A stretch of DNA of 64,000 nucleotides. Source: Nocardia arthritidis. Lineage in GTDB: Bacteria > Actinomycetota > Actinomycetes > Mycobacteriales > Mycobacteriaceae. The stretch covers positions 2,108,001 through 2,172,000 of the forward strand of contig NZ_CP046172.1 in assembly GCF_011801145.1 (NCBI RefSeq), read 5' to 3'. Shown here piece after piece: positions 44,279-52,841 of the stretch. Positions within the stretch are counted from its first letter, which is position 1. Every line of letters starts with the position of its first letter. The notes under the pieces were generated by a model, which worked only from the letters and a program-made list of their open reading frames with translations, did not search any database and was not told the DNA's origin. Made by a program: the position numbers and the translations under genes.

Positions 44279-45511
44279 TCAGTCGGTTCCAGGTTCGAGT
44301 GCGCGGCACTCGGCCGAGGGAAGTTCTGCCTGCAGGGGTGCGGGGAGTTTGGTTCCGGCCTCGCCCAGTTCGCCGATCATCGTGAACACGCCATCAATCA
44401 TGTCTTGCTGTGACTTCTCCCAGTTGGCCCAGAATTTCAGGCTGTACTCGCGCAGCTTGGCCATCTCCGCCATACCGGTGCGCGCGGCCTTGAGGATGTG
44501 TTCCATGCAGGGGCCGAATCCGCCGACGGTGACGAAGTCGTACACCCAGCCGGCCTGGTCCTCGCGGGCCGCGTTCGCCAACGCGAAGCGCTTGCGGCTG
44601 ATTACATACTGGCGCAACGGAACCGCGACATGGACCGCGACGGTGGTCTCGCACACGAGGACTCCGTCGATCTGCCCGGAGCCTTCGATACCGCGGGGCA
44701 GGACTGAACTGACCAGGACACCGATGTCGGCGGAATGGAATTCAACGTCTTCGCCGAGTTTGGTGATCCACTTCGGTTCGAAGCGCTGGGCCTGCTTACA
44801 CTCCCATACGATGGTCCCGTATTCGCGACCTTTCTCCCGCACCTGCTGCACGACATCGGAGCCACGTTTGCCGCGCGGAATGACGGTCACCTCGTCCTCG
44901 GGGAACCTGGAACGTAGTTCGGCAGCGAGAACTTCCTGATAGGCGACGCCTTCCTGCTGCGGACGCGGCCCCATCGAGGACTTACGGTGCGCGTCCTGCA
45001 GCTGCTGGGCCAGGCTCTTGTTGTGCTCCTCGAGCTCGCGCAACCGCGTCTGCAGTTTCTGCTCGTTGCTGGCGGTCAATTGAGCGACCCGCTCTTTGAT
45101 GTACTGCTCGGCGAGTTTGCGTTCGTCACTGCGGACCTCGTCACGCATCCGGTCCTGTTCGATCACCCAGGCATCGCGCTCGAGTTCGAGCTTGCGCCGG
45201 TCTTGGCGGACCTTCTTCTCCGCGGCGCGCGCCTGGTCCACCTCGGCCTGCAACACGGTCCGCTCCTCTGCTGCGTGCTCCCGCTCCGACAGCAACTGCA
45301 CTTGGGCCTGATCGGCGGCGGCCTGCAGCGCCGCGATCTCGGCGGCCGCCTCGGCGCGTGCCTGGGTGATGAGCTCCTGTTCCCGGCCTTCCATCGCGCG
45401 AGCCACGTGCGGTGCCGAAAGTTGCTGGATGAACGCTGTTCCCAGATCGTCACCGCAGGACGGACAGGTCGCCGAGGCGATCGCAGTCGATCCGGTGTTG
45501 CGCTTGGCCAT
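44279..45511 (-). CDS. DUF2130-family coiled-coil protein with nuclease-like domain
   Basis: A 410-residue protein. It starts with a CPSC zinc-knuckle-like motif, then about 170 residues of coiled coil (QARAEAAAEIAALQAAADQAQVQ through LREVEEHNKS-type heptads). The C-terminal DUF2130 domain has RGSDVVQQVREKGREYGTIVWECKQAQRF, whose D...ExK pattern matches restriction-endonuclease-like folds. The end is helical. Function of the family is unproven; DNA end processing or defence is plausible from the fold and the accessory setting. Confidence 0.85.
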   Translation of the reverse strand: MAKRNTGSTAIASATCPSCGDDLGTAFIQQLSAPHVARAMEGREQELITQARAEAAAEIAALQAAADQAQVQLLSEREHAAEERTVLQAEVDQARAAEKKVRQDRRKLELERDAWVIEQDRMRDEVRSDERKLAEQYIKERVAQLTASNEQKLQTRLRELEEHNKSLAQQLQDAHRKSSMGPRPQQEGVAYQEVLAAELRSRFPEDEVTVIPRGKRGSDVVQQVREKGREYGTIVWECKQAQRFEPKWITKLGEDVEFHSADIGVLVSSVLPRGIEGSGQIDGVLVCETTVAVHVAVPLRQYVISRKRFALANAAREDQAGWVYDFVTVGGFGPCMEHILKAARTGMAEMAKLREYSLKFWANWEKSQQDMIDGVFTMIGELGEAGTKLPAPLQAELPSAECRALEPGTD

Positions 45512-46600
45512 GAGTTCTCCTTCGTGAAGCCAGTAGGACGGTCGAGGAGTCTCACAGAGATCTCCGACAAACCCACGCAGCCCCAGCTGTTTTCAGCAAT
45601 CTGAGGGCAATCAGCCTCTTCCGCACCGCAGTCGCCGATGACGGGCGACACAACGACGCAGCGCAACGAATAGCTAGCACTCATGCTCGAATGTCTCTGC
45701 GCGGCAGGCAATTCCGGTCAACGAGAGACTCTTAAACATGAATGTTCGGCCGTGAATCATCTGTTCGTCTCAGTTTGGCTGTGTTCTCGATGTCACCTCG
45801 GACACATTCAGCGGATTTTGTTTTTGGTTTCGCTTCGCTACATAGCCGCGGTGAGAATCGCTCAATCCGCCTCCCTGGCAACCGATCCGGAAACCGCTCA
45901 AACCTCATCGATTGTGCTTCGCCCGTCCGTAGTGTGGCCGTGCAAGCACCACGATTCCGAACTGCGGCAGAGCATGGGGACATTGATCGCGCAGGCCGAC
46001 GACGACGCGCTGCTGGCGTCGTTTCTTCAGGTTGCTGAGGCGCGATTCGCGCGTCAGAGCGTGGAGGAGTGTGCGGCGCAGCTTGAAATCGATTCGAGTC
46101 GGCATCGACGATGCGAACAAGCGGCTGGCGTCGCCGCGGCCGCTCGGGTATGTGCCCGTATACACCGGCCACGAGGTGACCGATCTGCTGACCCGGTTTC
46201 TTGCCCAGGCCGACGGTGCCGTCGAGGCCGTGCGTACCGTGGAGGAAGTCACGACCGCCCAGATCGCCGTGCTGCACAGTGGTTTCGGTCGGCATCGCCT
46301 TCGAGCGCACCATATTCAGACCAGACGCAACCTTGACGGACAATTCCCGCACGATCGACCTGAGTATCGGATTGCGCAGCCGAGGATCGGATGATTTGTC
46401 GGCCAGGCCGAGGGCGAAGAGCACGTCGGGGTGAATATGCAGCCCCGCGACGGCTTGGGTGGACTGCCGGGCAACTGGACGTCACAAGATCCCCGGCCTC
46501 CGATCTGTCCAGCCTTATCCTTTGAATTGCGATCCGGCCGACGGAACACCACTGGCGCGAAGTCGAAAGCACTTTCGCGACGACAACGAAGGTGGTCACA
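45512..46600. other. About 1.1 kb with decayed coding sequence
   Basis: No intact gene was seen. The first 430 bp are AT-richer than their surroundings (CTTAAACATGAATGTTCGGCC near 45731) and look intergenic. From about 45950 coding-like segments appear in successive frames; see the pseudogene entry. Confidence 0.5.
45952..46434 (+). pseudogene. Degenerate hypothetical gene, multiple frames
   Basis: Codon character moves from one frame (LRQSMGTLIAQADDDALLASFLQVAEARFARQSVEECAAQL) to a second near 46080 (KSIRVGIDDANKRLASPRPLGYVPVYTGHEVTDLLTRFLAQADGAVEAV) and a third near 46285 (VGIAFERTIFRPDATLTD). This suggests one frameshifted gene. Alternatively the middle part is a separate gene starting at TTG 46081 behind GGAGGAG. 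The family is unknown. Confidence 0.4.
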
Positions 46601-46966
46601 ATGCACTTGCATATCTCCGCAGGTCCACCGCTTCCGACCGAGGCTGAAGCATTCCTCGACGCTCGACTCGAGGCCGACTCCAAGGCTGCGCACGAGGCAA
46701 TCAGCGAATCCGCCGATGACGGGATGCGCCAGTTCACCGAAAGGCAAGCCAAGTACATCCTGCTGGACCTTTACAAGCAGGCCCGCGACGACTTCGCCGA
46801 GGTTCGGGCCATCTTCGGCGATGTCAATAACAACTCGCCCCAATGGATTGAAGCCCACGAACGCGAGAAAGCTCTGCGTACCGCGCTGTACCTCATCCTC
46901 AGCGTCTACCGGCACGAAGCGGACTACAACGGTGATTGGACCAATCACCTGCACCTGCTCCCATGA
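46601..46966 (+). CDS. Small conserved hypothetical protein (possibly DUF6221-like)
   Basis: A 121-residue acidic helical protein. ATG 46601 follows GAAGGTGG. The last part (ALYLILSVYRHEADYNGDWTNHL) resembles the AxxYADHPDYxxxW ending of DUF6221 proteins, which are common in actinobacteria and of unknown role. The match is by eye. Confidence 0.6.
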   Translation: MHLHISAGPPLPTEAEAFLDARLEADSKAAHEAISESADDGMRQFTERQAKYILLDLYKQARDDFAEVRAIFGDVNNNSPQWIEAHEREKALRTALYLILSVYRHEADYNGDWTNHLHLLP

Positions 46967-46992
46967 AGACAGGGGCTATACGAAGGTGACGG

Positions 46993-48204
46993 TCACGGTG
47001 ATGGTTCATGTGGTGTAAGAACGACGATGGCCTGGGGGCGTCGTGCGCCGACGAGGGCCGTCCACTCGGTGTCGACTGAAATCCATGGGCGTGAAGGGCT
47101 GAACCTGACTCTCAATTCGGCAGTGGAGCCGGTAGCACTGCGGTGCAGCTGCGCGCAGCATCGAGCGATGGCGGCGGCGCTGTCGTCGTCGATCTGGGGA
47201 TTCTGGTGACTCCATGGCTCGAGTGGGCCTGGACCGAGGCAGATCCAGCGATTGATGAGGCAGGTTCCGAGATCGATGCGCGCGATCGCCTGCGTCGTCG
47301 GGCCGGGGTAGCCCGCGAGCGTGACCGAGTCCACATGTGGCGGTGGTGGTGGCTGCAGGGCTGTGATGTCGTGGACGATTCCGCGCACATATCGTTTGCC
47401 AGACTCGATGTGGACTTGTGCCACGATGCGCAAGTGCCGGCGGATGAGGCTGAACCGGCCGGGGGTGGTGATGGTACCGACCCAGCGGTCGACCGTCGAT
47501 GCTCGATCGAACAGGTCGAGGAAGCCGAAGAAGTCGTCGAATCCATCGATGTAGCCGAGGAGTTCGGGCAGGATGTACTGCGACCGGGATAACGGTGCGG
47601 GGATCCCCAGTTGCCGTTCCAATACCGAGTTGAGCCGAGCGACTCCGGTCACGGCGTCCCACTCGACGGTGCCGACAGGCCCCCGTAGGGGTGGCTTCTG
47701 TGCCGGTGTGCCGGTCCACAGTTGTACGGCGAGAACCGCGCCGGCCGGACCGACAGCGGGAACGATGTGGACGCTCAGCGGGTGGATGCCGGGGATGTCG
47801 CGGTATTGCCGTTTCCGGGTGACGAGGCACTGCTGAACGAGGGCGGGGATTGCGGAAGATGCGCGCCTGCTTTGAGCGATACGAGTGCGGTCGAGTTTCC
47901 CGAAGGGCTTGAGCTTGTCACCTTCGGCAACAACAACGATTTCGCCGGTGCCGGACAGTGTTTCGGCGAGCACCCAACCAAGGAGGGCGCGCTGGGAAGT
48001 CGGCTCGATCGCGCGTGCGGCGGGGTCCTGGTTCGGGGCGGCGGCGAGGCGTCGACGCGGGAGCCGCGCTGGCGACGGGCACTCGGCTGAGGCGCCGGTA
48101 TGCTGTTCGTCGTTTTCCTGTGGTATCGGTGCGTTGTGGACGACCCGGTTCGGAAGATGCTTGGCCGGAATGGATTCAGCGTGGGTGTGCGGGTTGGTAG
48201 TCAT
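46993..48204 (-). CDS. GAF/DUF5593-like protein, paralogue 1
   Basis: A 403-residue soluble protein. ATG 48204 follows AAGGAG. After a disordered N-terminus it has the GAF-like block LGWVLAETLSGTGEIVVVAEGDKLKPFGKLDRTRI and VHIVPAVGPAGAVLAVQLWTG. A PAS-like middle follows, and the C-terminal part (CLINRWICLGPGPLEPW...SHQNPQIDDD) is typical of DUF5628-like tails. Nocardia-type genomes carry many such proteins, probably sensory. Two more copies follow at 48460 and 52719. Confidence 0.75.
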   Translation of the reverse strand: MTTNPHTHAESIPAKHLPNRVVHNAPIPQENDEQHTGASAECPSPARLPRRRLAAAPNQDPAARAIEPTSQRALLGWVLAETLSGTGEIVVVAEGDKLKPFGKLDRTRIAQSRRASSAIPALVQQCLVTRKRQYRDIPGIHPLSVHIVPAVGPAGAVLAVQLWTGTPAQKPPLRGPVGTVEWDAVTGVARLNSVLERQLGIPAPLSRSQYILPELLGYIDGFDDFFGFLDLFDRASTVDRWVGTITTPGRFSLIRRHLRIVAQVHIESGKRYVRGIVHDITALQPPPPPHVDSVTLAGYPGPTTQAIARIDLGTCLINRWICLGPGPLEPWSHQNPQIDDDSAAAIARCCAQLHRSATGSTAELRVRFSPSRPWISVDTEWTALVGARRPQAIVVLTPHEPSP

Positions 48205-48459
48205 CGCGGCTCCTTGGTCCTCTGGGCTTGTCGGAGCCGCTGGTGAGCGGGGGATAGGGCTATGGCGGCTCCGTCGGATGCGACCGAGGTCCACAACGAG
48301 TGTGGTCGGGTGGATCGGTCGGCCGGGCCGTAGATGACTGCGGAAGCCATCGGCGGTTCGGCGGCTACATCCGGCGTCGCCTCCAGCTGATGCCGGGAAA
48401 CCCTCACGGGGAGGGCGCAATTCACTTGTCGATCGGCTGGGCCCTGTGGGTCCGGCCTA

Positions 48460-49521
48460 TCACCCGGCCTGGTGCCGGGTCACGTCGAGCAAGGCTTGTG
48501 GTGCGCCGTCGCACGGAACGGCCACGCATAGGACGTCCAGGCGAATCCACGGCTCGTCGTCGCCGAATCGCACTCGGAACGAACACTTTTCGGCGGCAGC
48601 TCCACCGAGAAGAGCGGCGCGGCACCGTTCGAGCTCATGACAGTCGTCGGGATGAGTCTGCGGGAGCTCGCATTGCCAACGATCCAATGGCGGCGGACCA
48701 AGCGCGATCCACTCATGCACGAGGCCGGTCCGAAGGTCCATCAGTCCTGCGGCGTGGTCGGGCGGAACCGGCATGCTTCGGAGGGCTCCGATATCGAGGG
48801 AAGCGGGTGTCGGTGCCTGCATTCCGGTGATGTCGCACACGACGATTCGAACCACCGGGTCGGTTGGCGTCGAGCAGCAACGTGCTGCGATGCACAGGTG
48901 TCGACGGATCGGACCCACGCTGGTCGCGGTGCCGATCCAGCGTTGCCCAACCGGCGCGGACATCAACCCCAGCAGGCCGGCGCGATCGTCGCACCCGTCG
49001 AGTTGGGTCAATAGTCGCGGCAGGGCACTCGTGCCGGTGATCTCGGGATTCTCAGTCTTCGTGCTGATCTCGCATGCGTGCGCGATGCCGGTACGCGGAT
49101 CGAGGGACAGTACACCGATCGGCAGCCTGGGCGGGACCGCGGCATCGGCGCGGCCCACCCACAGTTGAACGGCATAGACCTCAGCGAAGGGTCCGATGAC
49201 AGGCACCCCGACGATCTGCAGCGGAAGCCCAGACGCCAGGCGGACCTGTCTGCGAACGGGGTGTACTGCCGTAAGGACTTGACCGAGGACCTCGTCGAGC
49301 TGGGCGGCGACATTCGAGCTGCCCGCGATCTTGGTCCTGTTGGTCCGGCGGAACTGCCGCACGCGGCCGTCTTCGAGGATCACCGAAGGCTTGCCGGACA
49401 TGGTCTCGATGAGCACCCAGCCCTCGTTCGACGGTGTTTGGTGTGCACCTGAACGGTGTGCTCCGGAGCGCAGTGTTCCAGAAGAGCGAGTCGAGTCGGT
49501 GTCTTTGTACGAGGCGGTCAT
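48460..49521 (-). CDS. GAF/DUF5593-like protein, paralogue 2
   Basis: A 353-residue relative of the 46993-48204 product with the same order: GWVLIETMSGKPSVILEDGRVRQFRRTNRTKI, VIGPFAEVYAVQLWVGRAD, a PAS-like centre with RRHLCIAARCC and VRIVVCDITGMQ, and GLVHEWIALGPPPLDRWQ near the end. ATG 49521 overlaps the stop of the zinc-ribbon gene (ATGA), so the two are coupled. Ligand and partner are unknown. Confidence 0.75.
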   Translation of the reverse strand: MTASYKDTDSTRSSGTLRSGAHRSGAHQTPSNEGWVLIETMSGKPSVILEDGRVRQFRRTNRTKIAGSSNVAAQLDEVLGQVLTAVHPVRRQVRLASGLPLQIVGVPVIGPFAEVYAVQLWVGRADAAVPPRLPIGVLSLDPRTGIAHACEISTKTENPEITGTSALPRLLTQLDGCDDRAGLLGLMSAPVGQRWIGTATSVGPIRRHLCIAARCCSTPTDPVVRIVVCDITGMQAPTPASLDIGALRSMPVPPDHAAGLMDLRTGLVHEWIALGPPPLDRWQCELPQTHPDDCHELERCRAALLGGAAAEKCSFRVRFGDDEPWIRLDVLCVAVPCDGAPQALLDVTRHQAG

Positions 49522-50036
49522 TGGATCTCACCGCCGCCGTGGCCGCGCGAGATCCGTGCCCACCACACGTGATCGGTGTCGTGCACGGGAATGGTGAGCG
49601 GGTGGTTGATCAGCCAGTCGCGAGGGTCACCGGGGTAGGCCACGGTCGCCAGGTGCAGGCCCGCCAGGCCGCGCCGCGCCGGAAGGTAGTCGCGGTGGAC
49701 CACACAGCCCAGGCCGAAGACGCGGCTGTGGGCGCGGGCCAGGGCGTCGTGCTCGGCCGGGGTGGGCAGCAGCCGATAGCCGCCCTTATGGTCGGCCCCG
49801 GACAGGAACACCAGCTTGCACGGGTGATCGAGCGCGATACCGTCGACGCCGAGCACGACCGGGCGGCACACGATCGGGCACCAGTAGTGGGCGTTGGCGG
49901 TCCCGCCGGTGGTGCAGCCGTCGCACCGGTGCCGGGTGGTGGCCGGATGGGCCGGGTGGATGATGCCCTCGGCGCGGCAGATCGGGCAGATACCTGTTTC
50001 ACCGCTGTTGCTGTTTCCCTTGGACGGTACGAACAT
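49518..50036 (-). CDS. Zinc-ribbon hypothetical protein
   Basis: A 172-residue protein. Four cysteines in CPIC and CDGC (about residues 17-41) form a likely zinc ribbon. The rest contains CPIVCRPVVLGVDGIALDHPCKLVFLSG and no known catalytic motif. ATG 50036 has one of the best ribosome sites in the window (AAAGGAGGTGA). It is first in an operon with GAF paralogue 2. Confidence 0.7.
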   Translation of the reverse strand: MFVPSKGNSNSGETGICPICRAEGIIHPAHPATTRHRCDGCTTGGTANAHYWCPIVCRPVVLGVDGIALDHPCKLVFLSGADHKGGYRLLPTPAEHDALARAHSRVFGLGCVVHRDYLPARRGLAGLHLATVAYPGDPRDWLINHPLTIPVHDTDHVWWARISRGHGGGEIQ

Positions 50037-50375
50037 CGCGCGTCACCTCCTTTGTGTCGAGCTATCTTTCGAGACCGGCGGTCCGGGCCGGAAAGGGCGC
50101 GGTCCGGACCGCCGGAGCCATTTCAGTTGTCAAGTGGGCGGTCTTGTGCGCCACCAACATCCCGTGACAGCGCGCGAGGCGGGCAGGTGGGTCTCCCGAT
50201 CGACCGACATCCTTCTCACCTCCTGCTCGAACCGGCTTTGGGTCATTGGACTAGGTGCGCGGACGGCACGGAACGGAGGAATACCCGGACGAAGACCCGG
50301 AGAAATGCACGGAGGAAGGGTGTGTCCGCCGCGTTGACCCGGGTGGCGGGTGCGGGCCGTGCCACACTGACCGCC
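50037..50375. other. Divergent intergenic region
   Basis: This 339-bp gap lies between the zinc-ribbon and methyltransferase starts. It holds the 50077-50113 inverted repeat and no convincing gene. Confidence 0.5.
50077..50113. repeat. Inverted repeat upstream of zinc-ribbon gene
   Basis: GGCGGTCCGG (50077-50086) pairs with CCGGACCGCC (50104-50113), a 10-bp perfect stem 40 bp upstream of the start. It could be an operator or a 5' leader hairpin. Confidence 0.5.
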
Positions 50376-51014
50376 GTGTGGCTCAGGACTCTGTTCACGC
50401 GGCGGATCACCGCCCAGCTCGCCCATCCCTCGGGAGTCGCCGGCTTGCTCATCGGCCGAGTGCTCAACCGAGCCAACAGCGGCCCGATCATCGGCACGCT
50501 GGCCGCACTCGACGCCGCACCCGGCGCCACGGTCGCGGATGTCGGATTCGGCGGCGGCCTGGGCCTGCGGGTGCTGCTCGATCAGGTCGGCCCGACCGGC
50601 GTGGTGTACGGAATCGACCCGGCCCGCGTCGCCGTCACCAACGCTAGGTACCGGTTCCGCCGCGAGATCGCCCAAGGCCGTCTGCGCCTGGAACAGGCCC
50701 CGATGTCGCGAATCCCGTTGTCCGACAACAGCCTGGACGGCGTCACCACGGTGAACACCGTCTACTACATCCCCGACGCCGAGCTGACCGAATCGCTGCG
50801 CGACCTGGCCCGCGTGCTCCGGCCGGGCGGCCGCCTGGTCGTCGGCCTGGGCGACACCGACCACCTGAACACCCAGCCCTGGCGGGACGGGATGCTGCTG
50901 CGCCCGCTGGAGGAGATCACCGCCATGATCACCGCCGCGGGCTTCACGATCACCGACCACCGCCGCGTCGGGCATAGCCATCGCGCGTTCCACGTCTACA
51001 TCGCCACCCGATAG
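50376..51014 (+). CDS. Class I SAM-dependent methyltransferase
   Basis: A 212-residue methyltransferase. Motif I is VADVGFGGGLGLRVL. VVYGIDPARVAV is the acidic loop binding the SAM ribose, IPLSDNSLDGVTTVNTVYYI is motif II and RVLRPGGRLVVGLGD is motif III. The start is taken at GTG 50376 (MWLRTLFTRRITAQLAHPSG); upstream frame is non-coding. The substrate is unknown. The entire gene is covered on the other strand by the run-on of the truncated XRE frame. Confidence 0.85.
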   Translation: MWLRTLFTRRITAQLAHPSGVAGLLIGRVLNRANSGPIIGTLAALDAAPGATVADVGFGGGLGLRVLLDQVGPTGVVYGIDPARVAVTNARYRFRREIAQGRLRLEQAPMSRIPLSDNSLDGVTTVNTVYYIPDAELTESLRDLARVLRPGGRLVVGLGDTDHLNTQPWRDGMLLRPLEEITAMITAAGFTITDHRRVGHSHRAFHVYIATR

Positions 51015-51416
51015 CGCCCACTCGGCGACGGGCGCTGAGCCGGACCGGACCACGCCGCCACCGAGGCGGCGATTGACCAGTCCGAGGTCCCGGACCGGCA
51101 CGCCGAGTACGGCTTCGAGGGCCTGGCGGGTCGCTTTGGCCGGCCAGGTGATGACACCGCGCTCGAGCCGCGACACGTAGTCGGCGTCGAGGCCGGTGCG
51201 TCGATGCGCGGCCTGCCAGAGGTGTGCGGTCAGCGCCTCGGCCAGTTCGGCCTGGGTCAGCCCCACGGCCAGGCGCGCGGCGACCAGACGCTCATTGGGC
51301 GCATAGCCGCGCCGGTGCGGCACCGGATCCGCCTGGACCGGCGGGCAGAGCTGCAAAACACGGGTGGTCAGCGGTGCGGATGCTGGACGGAATTCGTCGA
51401 ACGTGGCGGTCGTCAT
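51015..51416 (-). pseudogene. XRE helix-turn-helix regulator, truncated
   Basis: ATG 51416 has a GGGAGG site and the first roughly 130 codons are a normal XRE regulator: NERLVAARLAVGLTQAELAEAL, LDADYVSRLERGVITWPAKATRQALEAVLGVPVRDLGLVNRRL. From about 51014 the frame stays open to 50130 but is then antisense to the methyltransferase and looks meaningless (428 residues in total). Relatives normally continue with a long C-terminal domain. I read it as a 3' truncation by the methyltransferase segment. Confidence 0.65.
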
Positions 51417-51758
51417 TGGAACCTCCCCTGGGTCGTCCCACGGAAGGCGCACGAGTGCACGTCAGCAATTGCTGGGCACATCGCAGCGCCTTTGCGCGGG
51501 AAGCACGTCCAGAGGGGCGTACTCCAAAACCTCGGAAGAGGTACGCAGGCGAATCCGCTGCCGGGCCGAGTCACCAAGAGGGCGCTCAACCAAATTGCGT
51601 GGCCGCATGGACTCGCGTGAACCCATTATTAGCCGCCAACAATGTGATGTCCAGCACATTTAGAGCAAATGGCTATCCACCTGGGGTGCATGGGCTCGGC
51701 CGCGTCGCAGATCGCCGAAAACCCAAGAAACGCGCTGGTCGGGTCTTACTGTCGAACC
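51417..51758. other. Divergent intergenic region
   Basis: 342 bp between the XRE and DUF3068 starts. It contains a perfect 12-bp palindrome CAGCAATTGCTG at 51463-51474, a possible operator for the XRE protein. No gene was seen. Confidence 0.5.
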
Positions 51759-52841
51759 ATGGCAGCGGGGAGGCAAGTGCGATGGTGGCTCGGACTCGGC
51801 CTGATCGGGATCGGAGCGGCGGCGCTGGTGGTGGCGGCGCTGTTGCCGACCTATCTGATGCCGCGCCTGACACGGATCCCGAGCGACATCCACACCGAGG
51901 CGATCTCGCTGGCCGACAACGCCTCGGTCATCGATGTCGGTGCGGGGCTGGCCGGGCACATGCGCACCGAGACCGGTGTGCCGATCAAGGTCCAGACCCT
52001 GGTCGTGTCCGCGCAACCCACCGACGCCGACCGAGTGACGCTGGTAGCCACGACGCGGCTGTTACGCTCCGACCGCGACGGCCCGAACGCAATGGTCACC
52101 GCGCGTGCCGAAGCCGTCACCCTCTCGCGCACGACCTCCGAGCCAGTCGACCCGGTCGGGCAGATCAAGCTGGAAGTCGACAAACCGGCAGATCGTGTGT
52201 CGCGCAGCGGGTTTCAGTATCACTTCCCGTTCGACACACAGAAGCAGAGCTACCTGTATTTCGATACCACTGCACGGCGAGACATTCCGATCGACTACGT
52301 CGACGACGACCGGCACGAGGGTGGTCTGCGGCTGTTACATTTCCGTCAGAGCATCGGCCCGATCAACCTCTATCCCGAGCAGCCGGATATGCAGATGACC
52401 CTGCCCGCGTCCTGGTGGGGCCTGCCAGGTGAGCAACAGACCCGATTTGACTTGCACTACAGCAACACTCGCGATATCTGGGTGGAGCCGACGTCCGGGG
52501 CGATCGTCGAACAACGTGAGCATGTCCGGCGCTTCTTGGCGCGCACCGTCGATGACCCGCTGGCCGTCACCACCTTGGAAATCCGGACCCGTTTCGACGA
52601 GCAATCGCTCGCCGAGGCCGTGCACACCGCCCGCCAGGCCCGCATGCTGATCCGGTGGGGCAACCTGTATGCACCGATTCTGCTGGCAGCCGCGGGGATC
52701 GCCATGGTGGCCGCAGGGCTACTGATCCGCTGGCGCGCCACCGAGGTCGACGACCGAGACATCACCGGGGTAGACGATCATCACCCCGATGGTCGGAAAC
52801 ATGTTCCGGTCCAAGACATCTCCGTGGAACACCGCTTGTAG
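51759..52841 (+). CDS. DUF3068 (PorA-family) membrane-anchored protein
   Basis: A 360-residue protein of the DUF3068 family seen in mycolic-acid bacteria. An N-terminal helix (WWLGLGLIGIGAAALVVAALLPTYLMPRL) is followed by a large extracytoplasmic beta-rich domain (FQYHFPFDTQKQSYLYFDTTARRDIPIDYV, a family hallmark) and a C-terminal helix (LYAPILLAAAGIAMVAAGLLIRW). The role is probably in the envelope but unproven. Its end overlaps the convergent GAF paralogue 3 by 123 bp. Confidence 0.87.
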   Translation: MAAGRQVRWWLGLGLIGIGAAALVVAALLPTYLMPRLTRIPSDIHTEAISLADNASVIDVGAGLAGHMRTETGVPIKVQTLVVSAQPTDADRVTLVATTRLLRSDRDGPNAMVTARAEAVTLSRTTSEPVDPVGQIKLEVDKPADRVSRSGFQYHFPFDTQKQSYLYFDTTARRDIPIDYVDDDRHEGGLRLLHFRQSIGPINLYPEQPDMQMTLPASWWGLPGEQQTRFDLHYSNTRDIWVEPTSGAIVEQREHVRRFLARTVDDPLAVTTLEIRTRFDEQSLAEAVHTARQARMLIRWGNLYAPILLAAAGIAMVAAGLLIRWRATEVDDRDITGVDDHHPDGRKHVPVQDISVEHRL

